DNA from: Hippophae tibetana
Lineage: Eukaryota; Streptophyta; Magnoliopsida; Rosales; Elaeagnaceae
Direction: 5' to 3'
DNA: 64,000 nucleotides
NCBI GenBank assembly: GCA_037013495.1
Contig: CM072803.1
Location: 51,659,627 to 51,723,626 of the forward strand
A model generated the notes under the pieces. It was given only the letters and a program-made list of their open reading frames with translations, searched no databases and was not told where the DNA came from. Position numbers and translations under genes: made by a program. Positions 39,601-53,595 of the stretch are shown in pieces (position 1 is the stretch's first letter; each line of letters opens with the position of its first letter).

Positions 39601-41563
39601 ATGAGGTGAAAATGAGAATTATTGATCTCTTATTTAGAATAATGAAGAAAATTTCAAATTTAAATAGTTTTGCATCATAAGACGTAATAATTTCACTTAA
39701 ATATATCATAATTATTAGGAAATAAAACGCGTAGTATTTATTTCACCAACTTTCTTTTGTAATATAGACATGAGAAAATGATTATGTTTTATTTTCCCCT
39801 TATTGATTTTTCTCGATGATCTATGATTATTTTCTTTCCTTTGTAAGTCTTAATTCCAAGCAAAGGCAAATTCATGCAAATTATATTACCTCCCTTCCAA
39901 ATGAAAAATGTTGATGGATAGAGGTTGTTTCAGACATCATTTGTAAACTTTTTGTTACCTAGCTAGAAAAATTGCTATTGTGGATGATTGTAATATGTAG
40001 CCTCATATTTCACTAACTCTTACTCTTAGAATGGGTTTGAAACCTAGATTTCTAGGGAGAAAGGGACAACCAAAGGCAAATTCATTACGATGCCATCCAA
40101 AAAAACCACAATAACTTATAAATAAGTTAAGAATATTGATGTCAAAAATGAGTCGAAAATGAGAATTATTGATCTCTTATTTAGAATAATGAACAAAATT
40201 TAAAAATAAATAGTTTTGCATCATAAGACGTAATAATTTCAGTTAAATATATCATAATTATTAGGAAATAAAACGCGTAGTAGTTATTTCGCCAACTTTC
40301 TTTTATAATATAGATATGAGAAAATGATTATGTTTTATTTTCCCCTTATTGATTTTTCCTCATGATCTATGATTATTTTCTTTCCTTTGTAAGTCCTAAT
40401 TCCCCGCATAGGCAAATTCATGCAAATTATATTACCTCCTTTCCAAATGGAAAAAGTTGATGGATAGAGGTTGTTTTAGACATCATTTGTAAACTTCTTG
40501 TTACATAGCTAGAAAAATTGCTATTGTGGATGAGCGTAATATGTAGCATCATATTTCACTAACTCTTCCTCTTAGAATGGTTTTGAAACCTAGATTTCTA
40601 GGGAGAAAGGGATAACCAAAGGCAAATTCATTACGATGCCATCCAAAAAAACCACAATAACTTATAAATAAGTTAAGAATATTGATGTCAAAAATGAGTC
40701 GAAAATGAGAATTATTGATCTCTTATTTAGAATAATGAACAAAATTTCAAATTTAAATAGTTTTCCATCATAAGACGTAATAATTTCAGTTAAATATATC
40801 ATAATTATTAGGAAATAAAACGCGTAGTATTTATTTCGCCAACTTTCTTTTATAATATAGAAATGAGAAAATGATTATGTTTTATTTTTCCCTTATGGAT
40901 TTTTCTCGATGATCTATGATTATTTTCATTCCTTTGTAAGTCTTAATTCCTAGCACAGGCAAATTCATGTAAATTATATTACCTCCCTCCCAAATGAAAA
41001 ATGTTGATGGATAGAGGTTGTTTCACAGATCATTTGCAAACTTTTTGTTAGCTAGCTAGAAATATCGCTATTGTGGATGAGCGTAATATGTAGCATTATA
41101 TTTCACTAACTCTTTCTCTTAGAATGGGTTTGACCCCTAGATTTCTAATGAGAAAGGGACAACCAAAGGCAAATTCATTAAGATGCCATCCAAAAAAACT
41201 ACAATAACTTATAAATAAGTTAAGAATATTGATGTCAAAAATGACGTGAAAATGAGAATTATTGATCTCTTATTTAGAATAATGAACAAAATTTCAAATT
41301 TAAATAGTTTTGGATCATAAGACGTAATAGTTTCAATTAAATATATCATAATTATTAGGAAATAAAACGCGTAGTATTTATTTCCCCAACTTTCTTTTAT
41401 AATATAGATATGAGAAAATGATTATGTTTTCTTTTTCCCTTATTGATTTTTCTCGATGATCTATGATTATTTTCTTTCCTTTGTAAGTCTTAATTCCTAG
41501 CACAGGCAAATTCATGTAAATTATATTACCTCCCTCCCAAATGAAAAATGTTGATGGATAGAG
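36644..41563. repeat. 3-mer HOR L-A-F, three copies of 1640 bp
   Basis: Starts are 36644, 37190 and 37737; 38284, 38830 and 39377; 39924, 40470 and 41017. The period is 1640 bp, not 1641, because each L monomer is 546 bp. L is marked by GATTGTAAT, AGCCTCAT and AAATTTAAAAATAAATAG. The A units have GGTTTTGAAACC. The F units have GACCCCTAG and CTAATGAG. The first two copies share AACTTACTTTTAT and TTTTCTATCATAAG; the third has the common forms. The third F (41017-41563) leaves the pattern in its second half (ATAGTTTCAATT, TTTCCCCAAC) and resembles the monomer at 51955-52501 there. Confidence 0.9.
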
Positions 41564-44500
41564 GTTGTTTCACAGATCATTTGCAAACTTTTTGTTAGCT
41601 AGCTAGAAATATCGCTATTGTGGATGAGCGTAATATGTAGCATTATATTTCACTAACTCTTTCTCTTAGAATGGGTTTGACCCCTAGATTTCTAATGAGA
41701 AAGGGACAACCAAAGGCAAATTCATTAAGATGCCATCCAAAAAAACTACAATAACTTATAAATAAGTTAAGAATATTGATGTCAACAATGAGGTGAAAAT
41801 GAGAATTATTGATCTCTTATTTAGAATAATGAACAAAATTTCAAATTTAAATAGTTTTGCATCATAAGACGTAATAATTTCAGTTAAATATATCATAATT
41901 ATTAGGAAATAAAACGCGTAGTATTTATTTCACCAACTTTCTTTTATAATATAGACATGAGAAAATGATTATGTTTTATTTTTCCCTTATTGATTTTTCT
42001 CGATGATCTATGATTATTTTCTTTCCTTTGTAAGTCTTAATTCCTAGCACAGGCAAATTCATGTAAATTATATTACCTCCCTCCCAAATGAAAAATGTTG
42101 ATGGATAGAGGTTGTTTCACACATCATTTGCAATCTTTTTGTTAGCTAGCTAGAAATATCGCTATTGTGGATGAGCGTAATATGTAGCATTATATTTCAC
42201 TAACTCTTTCTCTTAGAATGGGTTTGAAACCTAGATTTCTAGGGAGAAAGGGATAACCAAAGGCAAATTTATTACGATGCCATCCAAAAAAATTACAATA
42301 ACTTATAAATAAGTTAAGAATATTGATGTAAAAAATGAGTCGAAAATGAGAATTATTGATCTCTTATTTAGAATAATGAACAAAATTTCAAATTTAAATA
42401 GTTTTGCATCATAAGACGTAATAATTTCAGTTAAATATATCATAATTATTAGGAAATAAAACACGTAGTATTTATTTCGCCAACTTTCTTTTATAATATA
42501 GATATGAGAAAATGATTATGTTTTATTTTCCCCTTATTGATTTTTCTCGATGATCTATGATTATTTTCTTTCCTTTGTAAGTCTTAATTCCTAGCATAGG
42601 CAAATTCATGCAAATTATATTACCTCCCTTCCAAATGAAAAATTTTGATGGATAGAGGTTGTTTCAGACATCATTTGTAAACTTTTTGTTACCTAGCTAG
42701 AAAAATTGCTATTGTGGATGAGCGAAATATGTAGCATCATATTTCACTAACTCTTACTCTTAGAATGGGTTTGAAACCTAGATTTCTAGGGAGAAAGGGA
42801 TAACCAAAGGCAAATTCATTACGATGCCATCCAAAAAAACCACAATAACTTATAAATAAGTTAAGAATATTGATGTCAAAAATGAGTCGAAAATGAGAAT
42901 TATTGATCTCTTATTTAGAATAATGAACAAAATTTCAAATTTAAATAGTTTTAAATCATAAGACGTAATAATTTCAGTTAAATATATCATAATTATTACG
43001 AAATAAAACGCGTAGTATTTATTTCGCCAACTTTCTTTTATAATATAGAAATGAGAAAATGATTATGTTTTATTTTTCCCTTATGGATTTTTCTCGATGA
43101 TCTATGATTATTTTCTTTCCTTTGTAAGTCTTAATTCCTAGCACATGCAAATTCATGTAAATTATATTACCTCCCTCCCAAATGAAAAATGTTGATGGAT
43201 AGAGGTTGTTTCACAGATCACTTGCAAACTTTTTGTTAGCTAGCTAGAAATATCGCTATTGTGGATGAGCGTAATATGTAGCATTATATTTCACTAACTC
43301 TTTCTCTTAGAATGGGTTTGAAACCTAGATTTCTAGGGAGAAAGGGACAACCAAAGGCAAATTTATTACGATGCCATCCAAAAAAACTACAATAACTTAT
43401 AAATAAGTTAAGAATATTGATGTCAAAAATGAGGTGAAAATGAGAATTATTGATCTCTTATTTAGAATAATGAACAAAATTTCAAATTTAAATAGTTTTG
43501 CATCATAAGACGTAATAATTTCACTTAAATATATCATAATTATTAGGAAATAAAACGCGTAGTATTTATTTCACCAACTTTCTTTTGTAATATAGACATG
43601 AGAAAATGATTATGTTTTATTTTCCCCTTATTGATTTTTCTCGATGATCTATGATTATTTTCTTTCCTTTGTAAGTCTTAATTCCTTGCATAGGCAAATT
43701 CATGCAAATTATATTACTTCCCTTCCAAATGAAAAATGTTGATGGATAGAGGTTGTTTCAGACATCATTTGTAAACTTTTTTTTACATAGCTAGAAAAAT
43801 TGCTATTGTGGATGAGCGTAATATGTAGCATCATATTTCACTAAATCTTACTCTTAGAATGGGTTTGAAACCTAGATTTCTAGGGAGAAAGGGACAACCA
43901 AAGGCAAATTCATTACGATGCCATCCAAAAAAACCACAATAACTTATAAATAAGTTAAGAATATTGATGTCAAAAATTAGTCGAAAATGAGAATTATTGA
44001 TCTCTTATTTAGAATAATGAACAAAATTTCAAAATAAATAGTTTTGCATCATAAGACGTTATAATTTCAGTTAAATATATCATAATTATTAGGAAATAAA
44101 ACGCGTAGTATTTATTTCGCCAACTTTCTTTTATAATATAGATATGAGAAAATGATTATGCTTTATTTTCCCCTTATTGATTTTTCCTCATGATCTATGA
44201 TTATTTTCTTTCCTTTGTAAGTCCTAATTCCCCGCATAGGCAAATTCATGCAAATTATATTACCTCCTTTCCAAATGGAAAAAGTTGATGGATAGAGGTT
44301 GTTTTAGACATCATTTGTAAACTTCTTGTTACATAGGTAGAAAAATTGCTATTGTGGATGAGCGTAATATGTAGCATCATATTTCACTAACTTTTCCTCT
44401 TAGAATGGGTTTGAAACCTAGCTTTCTAGGGAGAAAGGGACAACCAAAGGCAAATTCATTACGATGCCATCCAAAAAAACCACAATAACTTGTAAATAAG

Positions 44501-45391
44501 TTAAGAATATTGATGTCAAAAATGAGTCGAAAATAAGAATTATTGATCTCTTATTTAGAATAATGAATAAAATTTCAAATTTAAATAGTTTTGCATCATA
44601 AGACGTAATAATTTCAGTTAAATATATCATAATTATTTGGAAATAAAACGCGTAGTATTTATTTCGCCAACTTTCTTTTATAATATAGATATGAGAAAAT
44701 GATTATGTTTTATTTTCCCCTTATTGATTTTTCCTCATGATCTATGATTATTTTCTTTCCTTTGTAAGTCCTAATTCCACGCATAGGCAAATTCATGCAA
44801 ATTATATTACCTCCTTTCAAAATGGAAAAAGTTGATGGATAAAGGTTGTTTTAGACATCATTTGTAAACTTCTTGTTACATAGCTAGAAAAATTGCTATT
44901 GTGGATGATCGTAATATGTAGAATCATATTTCACTAAATCTTCCTCTTAAAATGGGTTTGAAACCTAGATTTCTAGGGAGAAAGGGACAACCAAAGGCAA
45001 ATTCATTATGATCTCATCCAAAACAACTACAATATCTTATAAATAAGATAAGAATATTGATGTCAAAAATGAGTCGAAAATGAGAATTATTGATCTCTTA
45101 TTTAGAATAATGAACAAAATTTCAAATTTAAATATTTTTTCATAATAAGACGTAATAATTTCACTTAAATATATCATAATTATTAGGAAATATAACGCGT
45201 AGTATTTATTTCGCCAACTTTCTTTTATAATATAGACATGAGAAAATGATTATGTTTTATTTTCCCCTTATTGATTTTTCTCGAAGATCTATGATTATTT
45301 TCTTTTCTTTGTAAGTCTTAATTCCTAGCACAGGAAAATTCATGCAAATTATATTACCTCCCTTCCAAATGAAAAATGTTGATGGATAGAG
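41564..45391. repeat. Mixed monomers without clear local HOR
   Basis: Monomers start at 41564 (F), 42111 (D-like with CAATCTTTTTG), 42658 (H), 43205 (F-like opening, GAAACC), 43752 (K), 44298 (A) and 44845 (A variant). The D-like, H and F-like succession echoes 26800-28442, about 15.3 kb upstream, so it may be an older copy of that order. The A variant at 44845 carries AGAATCAT, CCTCTTAAAATGG and an ATATCTT dyad change. It is the first example of the N-type sequence that dominates 53.6-58.5 kb. Confidence 0.75.
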
Positions 45392-48300
45392 GTTGTTTCA
45401 CACATCATTTGCAAACTTTTTGTTGGCTAGCTAGAAAATTTGCTATTGTGGATGAGCGTAATATGTAGCATCATATTTCACTAACTCGTACTCTTAGAAT
45501 GGGTTTGCAACCTAGATTTCAAGGGAGAAAGGGACAACCAAAGGCAAATTCATTACGATGCCATCCAAAAAAACTACAATAGCTTATAAATAAGTTAAGA
45601 ATATTGATGTCAAAAATGAGTCGAAAATAAGAATTATTGATCTCTTATTTAGAATAATGAACAAAATTTAAAATTTAAAAGTTTTGCTTCATAAGACGTA
45701 ATAATTTCACTTAAATATATCATAATTATTAGGAAATGAAACGCGTAGTATTTATTTAACCAACTTTCTTTTATAATATAGACATAAGAAAATGATTATG
45801 TTTTATTTTCCCCTTATTGATTTTTCTCGATGATCTATGATTATTTTCTTTCCATTGTAAGTCTTAATTCCTAGCACAGGCAAATTAATGCAAATTATAT
45901 TACCTCCCTTCCAAATGAAAAATGTTGATGGATAGAGGTTGTTTCACACATCATTTGCAAACTTTTTGTTGGCTAGCTAGAAAATTTGCTATTGTGGATG
46001 AGCGTAATATGTAGCATCATATTTCACTAACTCGTACTCTTAGAATGGGTTTGCAACCTAGATTTCAAGGGAGAAAGGGACAACCAAAGGCAAATTCATT
46101 ACGATGCCATCCAAAAAAACTACAATAACTTATAAATAAGTTAAGAATATTGATGTCAAAAATGAGTCGAAAATAAGAATTATTGATCTCTTATTTAGAA
46201 TAATGAACAAAATTTAAAATTTAAAAGTTTTGCTTCATAAGACGTAATAATTTCACTTAAATATATCATAATTATTAGGAAATGAAACGCGTAGTATTTA
46301 TTTCACCAACTTTCTTTTATAATATAGACATAAGAAAATGATTATGTTTTATTTTCCCCTTATTGATTTTTCTCGATGATCTATGATTATTTTCTTTCCA
46401 TTGTAAGTCTTAATTCCTAGCATAGGCAAATTCATGCAAATTATATTACCTCCCTTCCAAATGAAAAATGTTGATGGATAGAGGATGTTTCAGACATCAT
46501 TTGTAAACTTTTTGTTACCTAGCTAGAAAAATTGCTATTGTGGATGAGCGTAATATGTAGCATCATATTTCACTAACTCTTACTCTTAGAATGGGTTTGA
46601 AACCTAGCTTTCTAGGGAGAAAGGGACAACCAAAGGCAAATTCATTACGATGCCATCCAAAATAACCACAATAACTTATAAATAAGTGAAGAATATTGAT
46701 GTCAAAAATGAGTCGAAAATGAGAATTATTGATCTCTTATTTAGAATAATGAACAAAATTTCAAATTTAAATAGTTTTGCATCATTAGACGTAACAATTT
46801 CAGTTAAATATATCATAATTATTAGGAAATAAAACGCGTAGTATTTATTTCGCCAACTTTCTTTTATAATATTGATATGAGAAAATGATTATGTTTTATT
46901 TTCCCCTTATTGATTTTTCCTCATGATCTATGATTATTTTCTTTTCTTTGTAAGTCTTAATTCCTAGCACAGGCAAATTAATGCAAATTATATTACCTCC
47001 CTTCCAATTGAAAAATGTTGATGGATAGAGGTTGTTTCACACATCATTTGCAAACTTTTTGTTGGCTAGCTAGAAAATTTGCTATTGTGGATGAGCGTAA
47101 TATGTAGCATCATATTTCACTAACTCGTACTCTTAGAATGGGTTTGCAACCTAGATTTCAAGGGAGAAAGGGACAACCAAAGGCAAATTCATTACGATGC
47201 CATCTAAAAAAACTACAATAACTTATAAATAAGTTAAGAATATTGATGTCAAAAATGAGTCGAAAATAAGAATTATTGATCTCTTATTTAGAATAATGAA
47301 CAAAATTTAAAATTTAAAAGTTTTGCTTCATAAGACGTAATAATTTCACTTAAATATATCATAATTATTAGGAAATGAAACGCGTAGTATTTATTTCACC
47401 AACTTTCTTTTATAATATAGACATAAGAAAATGATTATGTTTTATTTTCCCCTTATTGATTTTTCTCGATGATCTATGATTATTTTCTTTCCATTGTAAG
47501 TCTTAATTCCTAGCATAGGCAAATTCATGCAAATTATATTACCTCCCTTCCAAATGAAAAAATGTTGATGGATAGAGGATGTTTCAGACATCATTTGTAA
47601 ACTTTTTGTTACCTAGCTAGAAAAATTGCTATTGTGGATGAGCGTAATATGTAGCATCATATTTCACTAACTCTTACTCTTAGAATGGGTTTGAAACCTA
47701 GCTTTCTAGGGAGAAAGGGACAACCAAAGGCAAATTCATTACGATGCCATCCAAAATAACCACAATAACTTATAAATAAGTGAAGAATATTGATGTCAAA
47801 AATGAGTCGAAAATGAGAATTATTGATCTCTTATTTAGAATAATGAACAAAATTTCAAATTTAAATAGTTTTGCATCATTAGACGTAACAATTTCAGTTA
47901 AATATATCATAATTATTAGGAAATAAAACGCGTAGTATTTATTTCGCCAACTTTCTTTTATAATATTGATATGAGAAAATGATTATGTTTTATTTTCCCC
48001 TTATTGATTTTTCCTCATGATCTATGATTATTTTCTTTCCTTTGTAAGTCCTAATTCCCAGCATAGGCAAATTCATGAAAATTATATTACCTCCTTTCCA
48101 AATGGAAAAAGTTGATGGATAGAGGTTGTTTCACACATCATTTGTAAACTTTTTGTTACCTTGCTAGAAAAATAGCTATTGTGGATGAGGGTAATATGTA
48201 GCATCATATTTCACTAACTCGTACTCTTAGAATGGGTTTGAAACCTAGATTTCAAGGGAGAAAGGGACAACCAAAGGCAAATTAATTACGATGCCATCCA

Positions 48301-50860
48301 AAAAAACTACAATAACTTATAAATAAGTTAAGAATATTGATGTCAAAAATGAGTTGAAAATGAGAATTATTGATCTCTTATTTAGAATAATGAACAAAAT
48401 TTCAAATTTAAATAGTTTTGCATCCTAAGACGTAATAATTTCACTTAAATATATCATAATTATTAGGAAATAAAACGCGTAGTATTTATTTCACCAACTT
48501 TCTTTTATAATATAGACATGAGAAAATTATTATGTTTTATTTTCCCCTTATTGATTTTTCTCGATGATCTATGATTATTTTTTTTTTCTTTGTAAGTCTT
48601 AATTCCTAGCACAGGCAAATTCATGCAAATTATATTACCTCCCTTCCAAATGAAAAATGTTGATGGATAGAGGTTGTTTCACACATCATTTGCAAACTTT
48701 TTGTTGGCTAGCTAGAAAATTTGCTATTGTGGATGAGCGTAATATGTAGCATCATATTTCACTAACTCGTACTCTTAGAATGGGTTTGCAACCTAGATTT
48801 CAAGGGAGAAAGGGACAACCAAAGGCAAATTCATTACGATGCCATCCAAAAAAACTACAATAACTTATAAATAAGTTAAGAATATTGATGTCAAAAATGA
48901 GTCGAAAATAAGAATTATTGATCTCTTATTTAGAATAATGAACAAAATTTAAAATTTAAAAGTTTTGCTTCATAAGACGTAATAATTTCACTTAAATATA
49001 TCATAATTATTAGGAAATGAAACGCGTAGTATTTATTTAACCAACTTTCTTTTATAATATAGACATAAGAAAATGATTATGTTTTATTTTCCCCTTATTG
49101 ATTTTTCTCGATGATCTATGATTATTTTCTTTCCATTGTAAGTCTTAATTCCTAGCATAGGCAAATTCATGCAAATTATATTACCTCCCTTCCAAATGAA
49201 AAATGTTGATGGATAGAGGATGTTTCAGACATCATTTGTAAACTTTTTGTTACCTAGCTAGAAAAATTGCTATTGTGGATGAGCGTAATATGTAGCATCA
49301 TATTTCACTAACTCTTACTCTTAGAATGGGTTTGAAACCTAGATTTCTAGGGAGAAAGGGACAACCAAAGGCAAATTCATTACGATGCCATCCAAAATAA
49401 CCACAATAACTTATAAATAAGTGAAGAATATTGATGTCAAAAATGAGTCGAAAATGAGAATTATTGATCTCTTATTTAGAATAATGAACAAAATTTCAAA
49501 TTTAAATAGTTTTGCATCATTAGACGTAACAATTTCAGTTAAATATATCATAATTATTAGGAAATAAAACGCGTAGTATTTATTTCGCCAACTTTCTTTT
49601 ATAATATGGATATGAGAAAATGATTATGTTTTATTTTCCCCTTATTGATTTTTCCTCATGATCTATGATTATTTTCTTTCCTTTGTAAGTCCTAATTCCC
49701 AGCATAGGCAAATTCATGAAAATTATATTACCTCCTTTCCAAATGGAAAAAGTTGATGGATAGAGGTTGTTTCACACATCATTTGTAAACTTTTTGTTAC
49801 CTTGCTATAAAAATAGCTATTGTGGATGAGGGTAATATGTAGCATCATATTTCACTAACTCGTACTCTTAGAATGGGTTTGAAACCTAGATTTCAAGGGA
49901 GAAAGGGTCAACCAAAGGCAAATTAATTACGATGCCATCCAAAAAAACTACAATAACTTATAAATAAGTTAAGAATATTGATGTCAAAAATGAGTTGAAA
50001 ATGAGAATTATTGATCTCTTATTTAGAATAATGAACAAAATTTCAAATTTAAATAGTTTTGCATCCTAAGACGTAATAATTTCACTTAAATATATCATAA
50101 TTATTAGGAAATAAAACGCGTAGTATTTATTTCACCAACTTTCTTTTATAATATAGACATGAGAAAATTATTATGTTTTATTTTCCCCTTATTGATTTTT
50201 CTCGATGATCTATGATTATTTTTTTTTTCTTTGTAAGTCTTAATTCCTAGCACAGGCAAATTCATGCAAATTATATTACCTCCCTTCCAAATGAAAAATG
50301 TTGATGGATAGAGGTTGTTTCACACATCATTTGCAAACTTTTTGTTGGCTAGCTAGAAAATTTGCTATTGTGGATGAGCGTAATATGTAGCATCATATTT
50401 CACTAACTCGTACTCTTAGAATGGGTTTGAAACCTAGATTTCAAGGGAGAAAGGGTCAACCAAAGGCAAATTAATTACGATGCCATCCAAAAAAACTACA
50501 ATAACTTATAAATAAGTTAAGAATATTGATGTCAAAAATGAGTTGAAACTGAGAATTATTGATCTCTTATTTAGAATAATGAACAAAATTTCAAATTTAA
50601 ATAGTTTTGCATCATAAGACGTAATAATTTCACTTAAATATATCATAATTATTAGGAAATAAAACGCGTAGTATTTATTTCACCAACTTTCTTTTATAAT
50701 ATAGACATGAGAAAATGATTATGTTTTATTTTCCCCTTATTGATTTTTCTCGATGATCTATGATTATTTTCTTTTCTTTGTAAGTCTTAATTCCTAGCAC
50801 AGGCAAATTCATGCAAATTATATTACCTCCCTTCCAAATGAAAAATGTTGATGGATAGAG
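45392..50860. repeat. J/M/C' region with 2-mer and 3-mer HORs
   Basis: Starts are 45392 (J), 45938 (J), 46484 (M), 47031 (J), 47578 (M), 48125 (C'), 48673 (J), 49219 (M), 49766 (C') and 50314 (J/C'). J is marked by GTTGGCTAGC, GAAAATTTG, TTTCAAGGG and ATAAGAATTATTG. M is marked by GAGGATGTTTCAG, AAAATAACC, AAGTGAAG and CATTAGACGTAAC. C' is marked by AAAATAGC, GAGTTGAAA and a run of ten T. J-M-C' repeats with a period of 1641-1642 bp, and J-M repeats at about 1093 bp just before it. The last J turns into a C' copy part-way through. Confidence 0.88.
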
Positions 50861-53595
50861 GTTGTTTCACACATCATTTGAAAACTTTTTGTTACCTTGC
50901 TTGAAAAATAGCTATTGTGGATGAGGGTAATATGTAGCATCATATTTCACTAACTCGTACTCTTAGAATGGGTTTGCAACCTAGATTTCTAGGGAGAAAG
51001 GGATCACCAAAGGCAAATTCATTACGATGCCATCAAAAAAAACTACAATAACTTATAAATAAGTTAAGAATATTGATGTCAAAAATTAGTCGAAAATGAG
51101 AATTATTGATCTCTTATTTAGAATAATGAACAAAATTTCAAATTTAAATAGTTTTGCATTATAAGACGTAATAATTTCAGTTAAATATATCATAATTATT
51201 AGGAAATAAAACGCGTAGAATTTATTTCGCCAACTTTCTTTTATAATATAGACATTAGAAAATGATTATGTTTTATTTTCCCCTTATTGATTTTTCCCGA
51301 TGATCTATGATTATTTTCTTTCCTTTGTAAGTCTTAATTACGAGCACAGGCAAATTCATGCAAATTATATTACCTCCCTTCCAAATGAAAAATGTTGATG
51401 GATAGAGGTTGTTTCACACATCATTTGTAAACTTTTTTTTACCCAGCAGGAAAAATTGCTATTGTGGATGAGCGTAATATGTAGCATCATATTTCACTAA
51501 CTCGTACTCTTAGAATGGATTTGCAACCTAGATTTCTTGGGAGAAAGGGACAACCAAAGGCAAATTCATTACGATGCCATCCAAAAAAACCACAATAACT
51601 TATAAATAAGTTAAAAATATTGATGTCAAAAATGAGTCGAAAATGAGAATTATTGATCTCTTATTTAGAATAATGAACAAAATTTCAAATTTAAATAGTT
51701 TTCCATCATAAGACGTAATAATTTCAGTTAAATATATCATAATTATTAGGAAATAAAACGCGTAGTATTTATTTCGCCAACTTTCTTTTATATTATAGAT
51801 ATGAGAAAATGATTATGTTTTATTTTCCCCTTATTGATTTTTCCTCATGATCTATGATTATTTTCTTTCCTTTGTAAGTCTTCATTCCTAGCATAGGCAA
51901 ATTCATGCAAATTATATTACCTCCCTTCCAAATGAAAAATGTTGATGGATAGAGGTTGTTTCACACATCATTTGCAAACTTTTTGTTAGCTAGCAAGAAA
52001 TATTGCTATTTTGGACGAGCGTAATATGTAGCATTATATTTCAGTAACTCTTTCTCTTAGAATGGGTTTGAAACCTTGATTTCTAGGGAGAAAGTGACAA
52101 CCAAAGGCAAATTCATTACGATGCCATCCGAAAAAACCACAATAACTTATAAATAAGTTAAGAATATTGATGTCAAAAATGAGTTGAAAATGAGAATTAT
52201 TGATCTCTTATTTAGAATAATGAACAAAATTTCAAATTTAAATAGTTTTGCATCGTAAGACGTAATAGTTTCAATTAAATATATCATAATTATTAGGAAA
52301 TAAAACGCGTAGTATTTATTTCCCCAACTCTCTTTTATAATATAGATATGAGAAAATGATTATGTTTTATTTTTCCCTTATTGATTTTTCTCGATGATCT
52401 ATGATTATTTTCTTTCCTTTGTAAGTCTTAATTCCTAGCACATGCGAATTCATGTAAATTATATTACCTCCCTTCCAAATGAAAAATGTTGATGGATAGA
52501 GGTTGTTTCACACATCATTTGCAAACTTTTTGTTAGCTAGCTAGAAATATCGCTATTGTGGATGAGCGTAATATGTAGCATTATATTTCACTAACTCTTT
52601 GTCTTAGAATGGGTTTGAAACCTAGATTTCTAGGGAGAAAGGGACAACCAAAGGCAAATTCATTACGATGCCATCCTAAAAAACTACAATAACTTATAAA
52701 TAAGTTAAGAATATTGATGTCAAAAATGAGTCGAAAATGAGAATTATTGATCTCTTATTTAGAATAATGAACAAAATTTCAAATTTAAATAGTTTTGCAT
52801 CATAAGACGTAATAATTTCAGTTAAATATATCATATTTATTAGGAAATAAAACGCGTAGTATTTATTTCGCGAACTTTCTTTTATAATATAGACATGAGA
52901 AAATGATTATGTTTTATTTTTCCCTTATTGATTTTTCTCGATGATCTATGATTATTTTCTTTCCTTTGTAAGTCTTAATTCCTAGCACATGCGAATTCAT
53001 GTAAATTATATTACCTCCCTTCCAAATAAAAAATGTTGATGGATAGAGGTTGTTTCACACATCATTTGCAAACTTTTTGTTAGCTAGCTAGAAATATCGC
53101 TATTGTGGATGAGCGTAATATGTAGCATTATATTTCACTAACTCTTTGTCTTAGAATGGGTTTGAAACCTAGATTTCTAGGGAGAAAGGGACAACCAAAG
53201 GCAAATTCATTACGATGCCATCCTAAAAAACTACAATAACTTATAAATAAGTTTAGAATATTGATGTCAAAAATGAGTCGAAAATGAGAATTATTGATCT
53301 CTTATTTAGAATAATGAACAAAATTTCAAATTTAAATAGTTTTGCATCATAAGACATAATAATTTCAGTTAAATATATCATAATTATTAGGAAATAAAAC
53401 GCGTAGTATTTATTTCACCAACTTTCTTTTATAATATTCATATGAGAAAATGATTATGTTTTATTTTCCCCTTATTGATTTTTCCTTATGATCTATGATT
53501 ATTTTCTTTCCTTTGTAAGTCCTAATTCCCCGCATAGGCAAATTCATGCAAATTATATTACCTCCCTTCAAAATGGAAAAAGTTGATGGATAGAG
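50861..53595. repeat. Mixed C-like monomers ending in a one-monomer duplication
   Basis: Monomers start at 50861 (C-like), 51408, 51955, 52502 and 53049. The last two are near-identical at their 5' ends (AACTCTTTGTC, CATCCTAAAAAAC), and the 3' ends of the units at 51955 and 52502 both read GCACATGCGAATTC. This looks like a gain of one 547-bp unit. The unit at 51955 has TTTTGGACGAGCG and TTCCCCAACTC. Related units recur about 8.2-8.75 kb downstream at 60160 and 61254. Confidence 0.8.
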
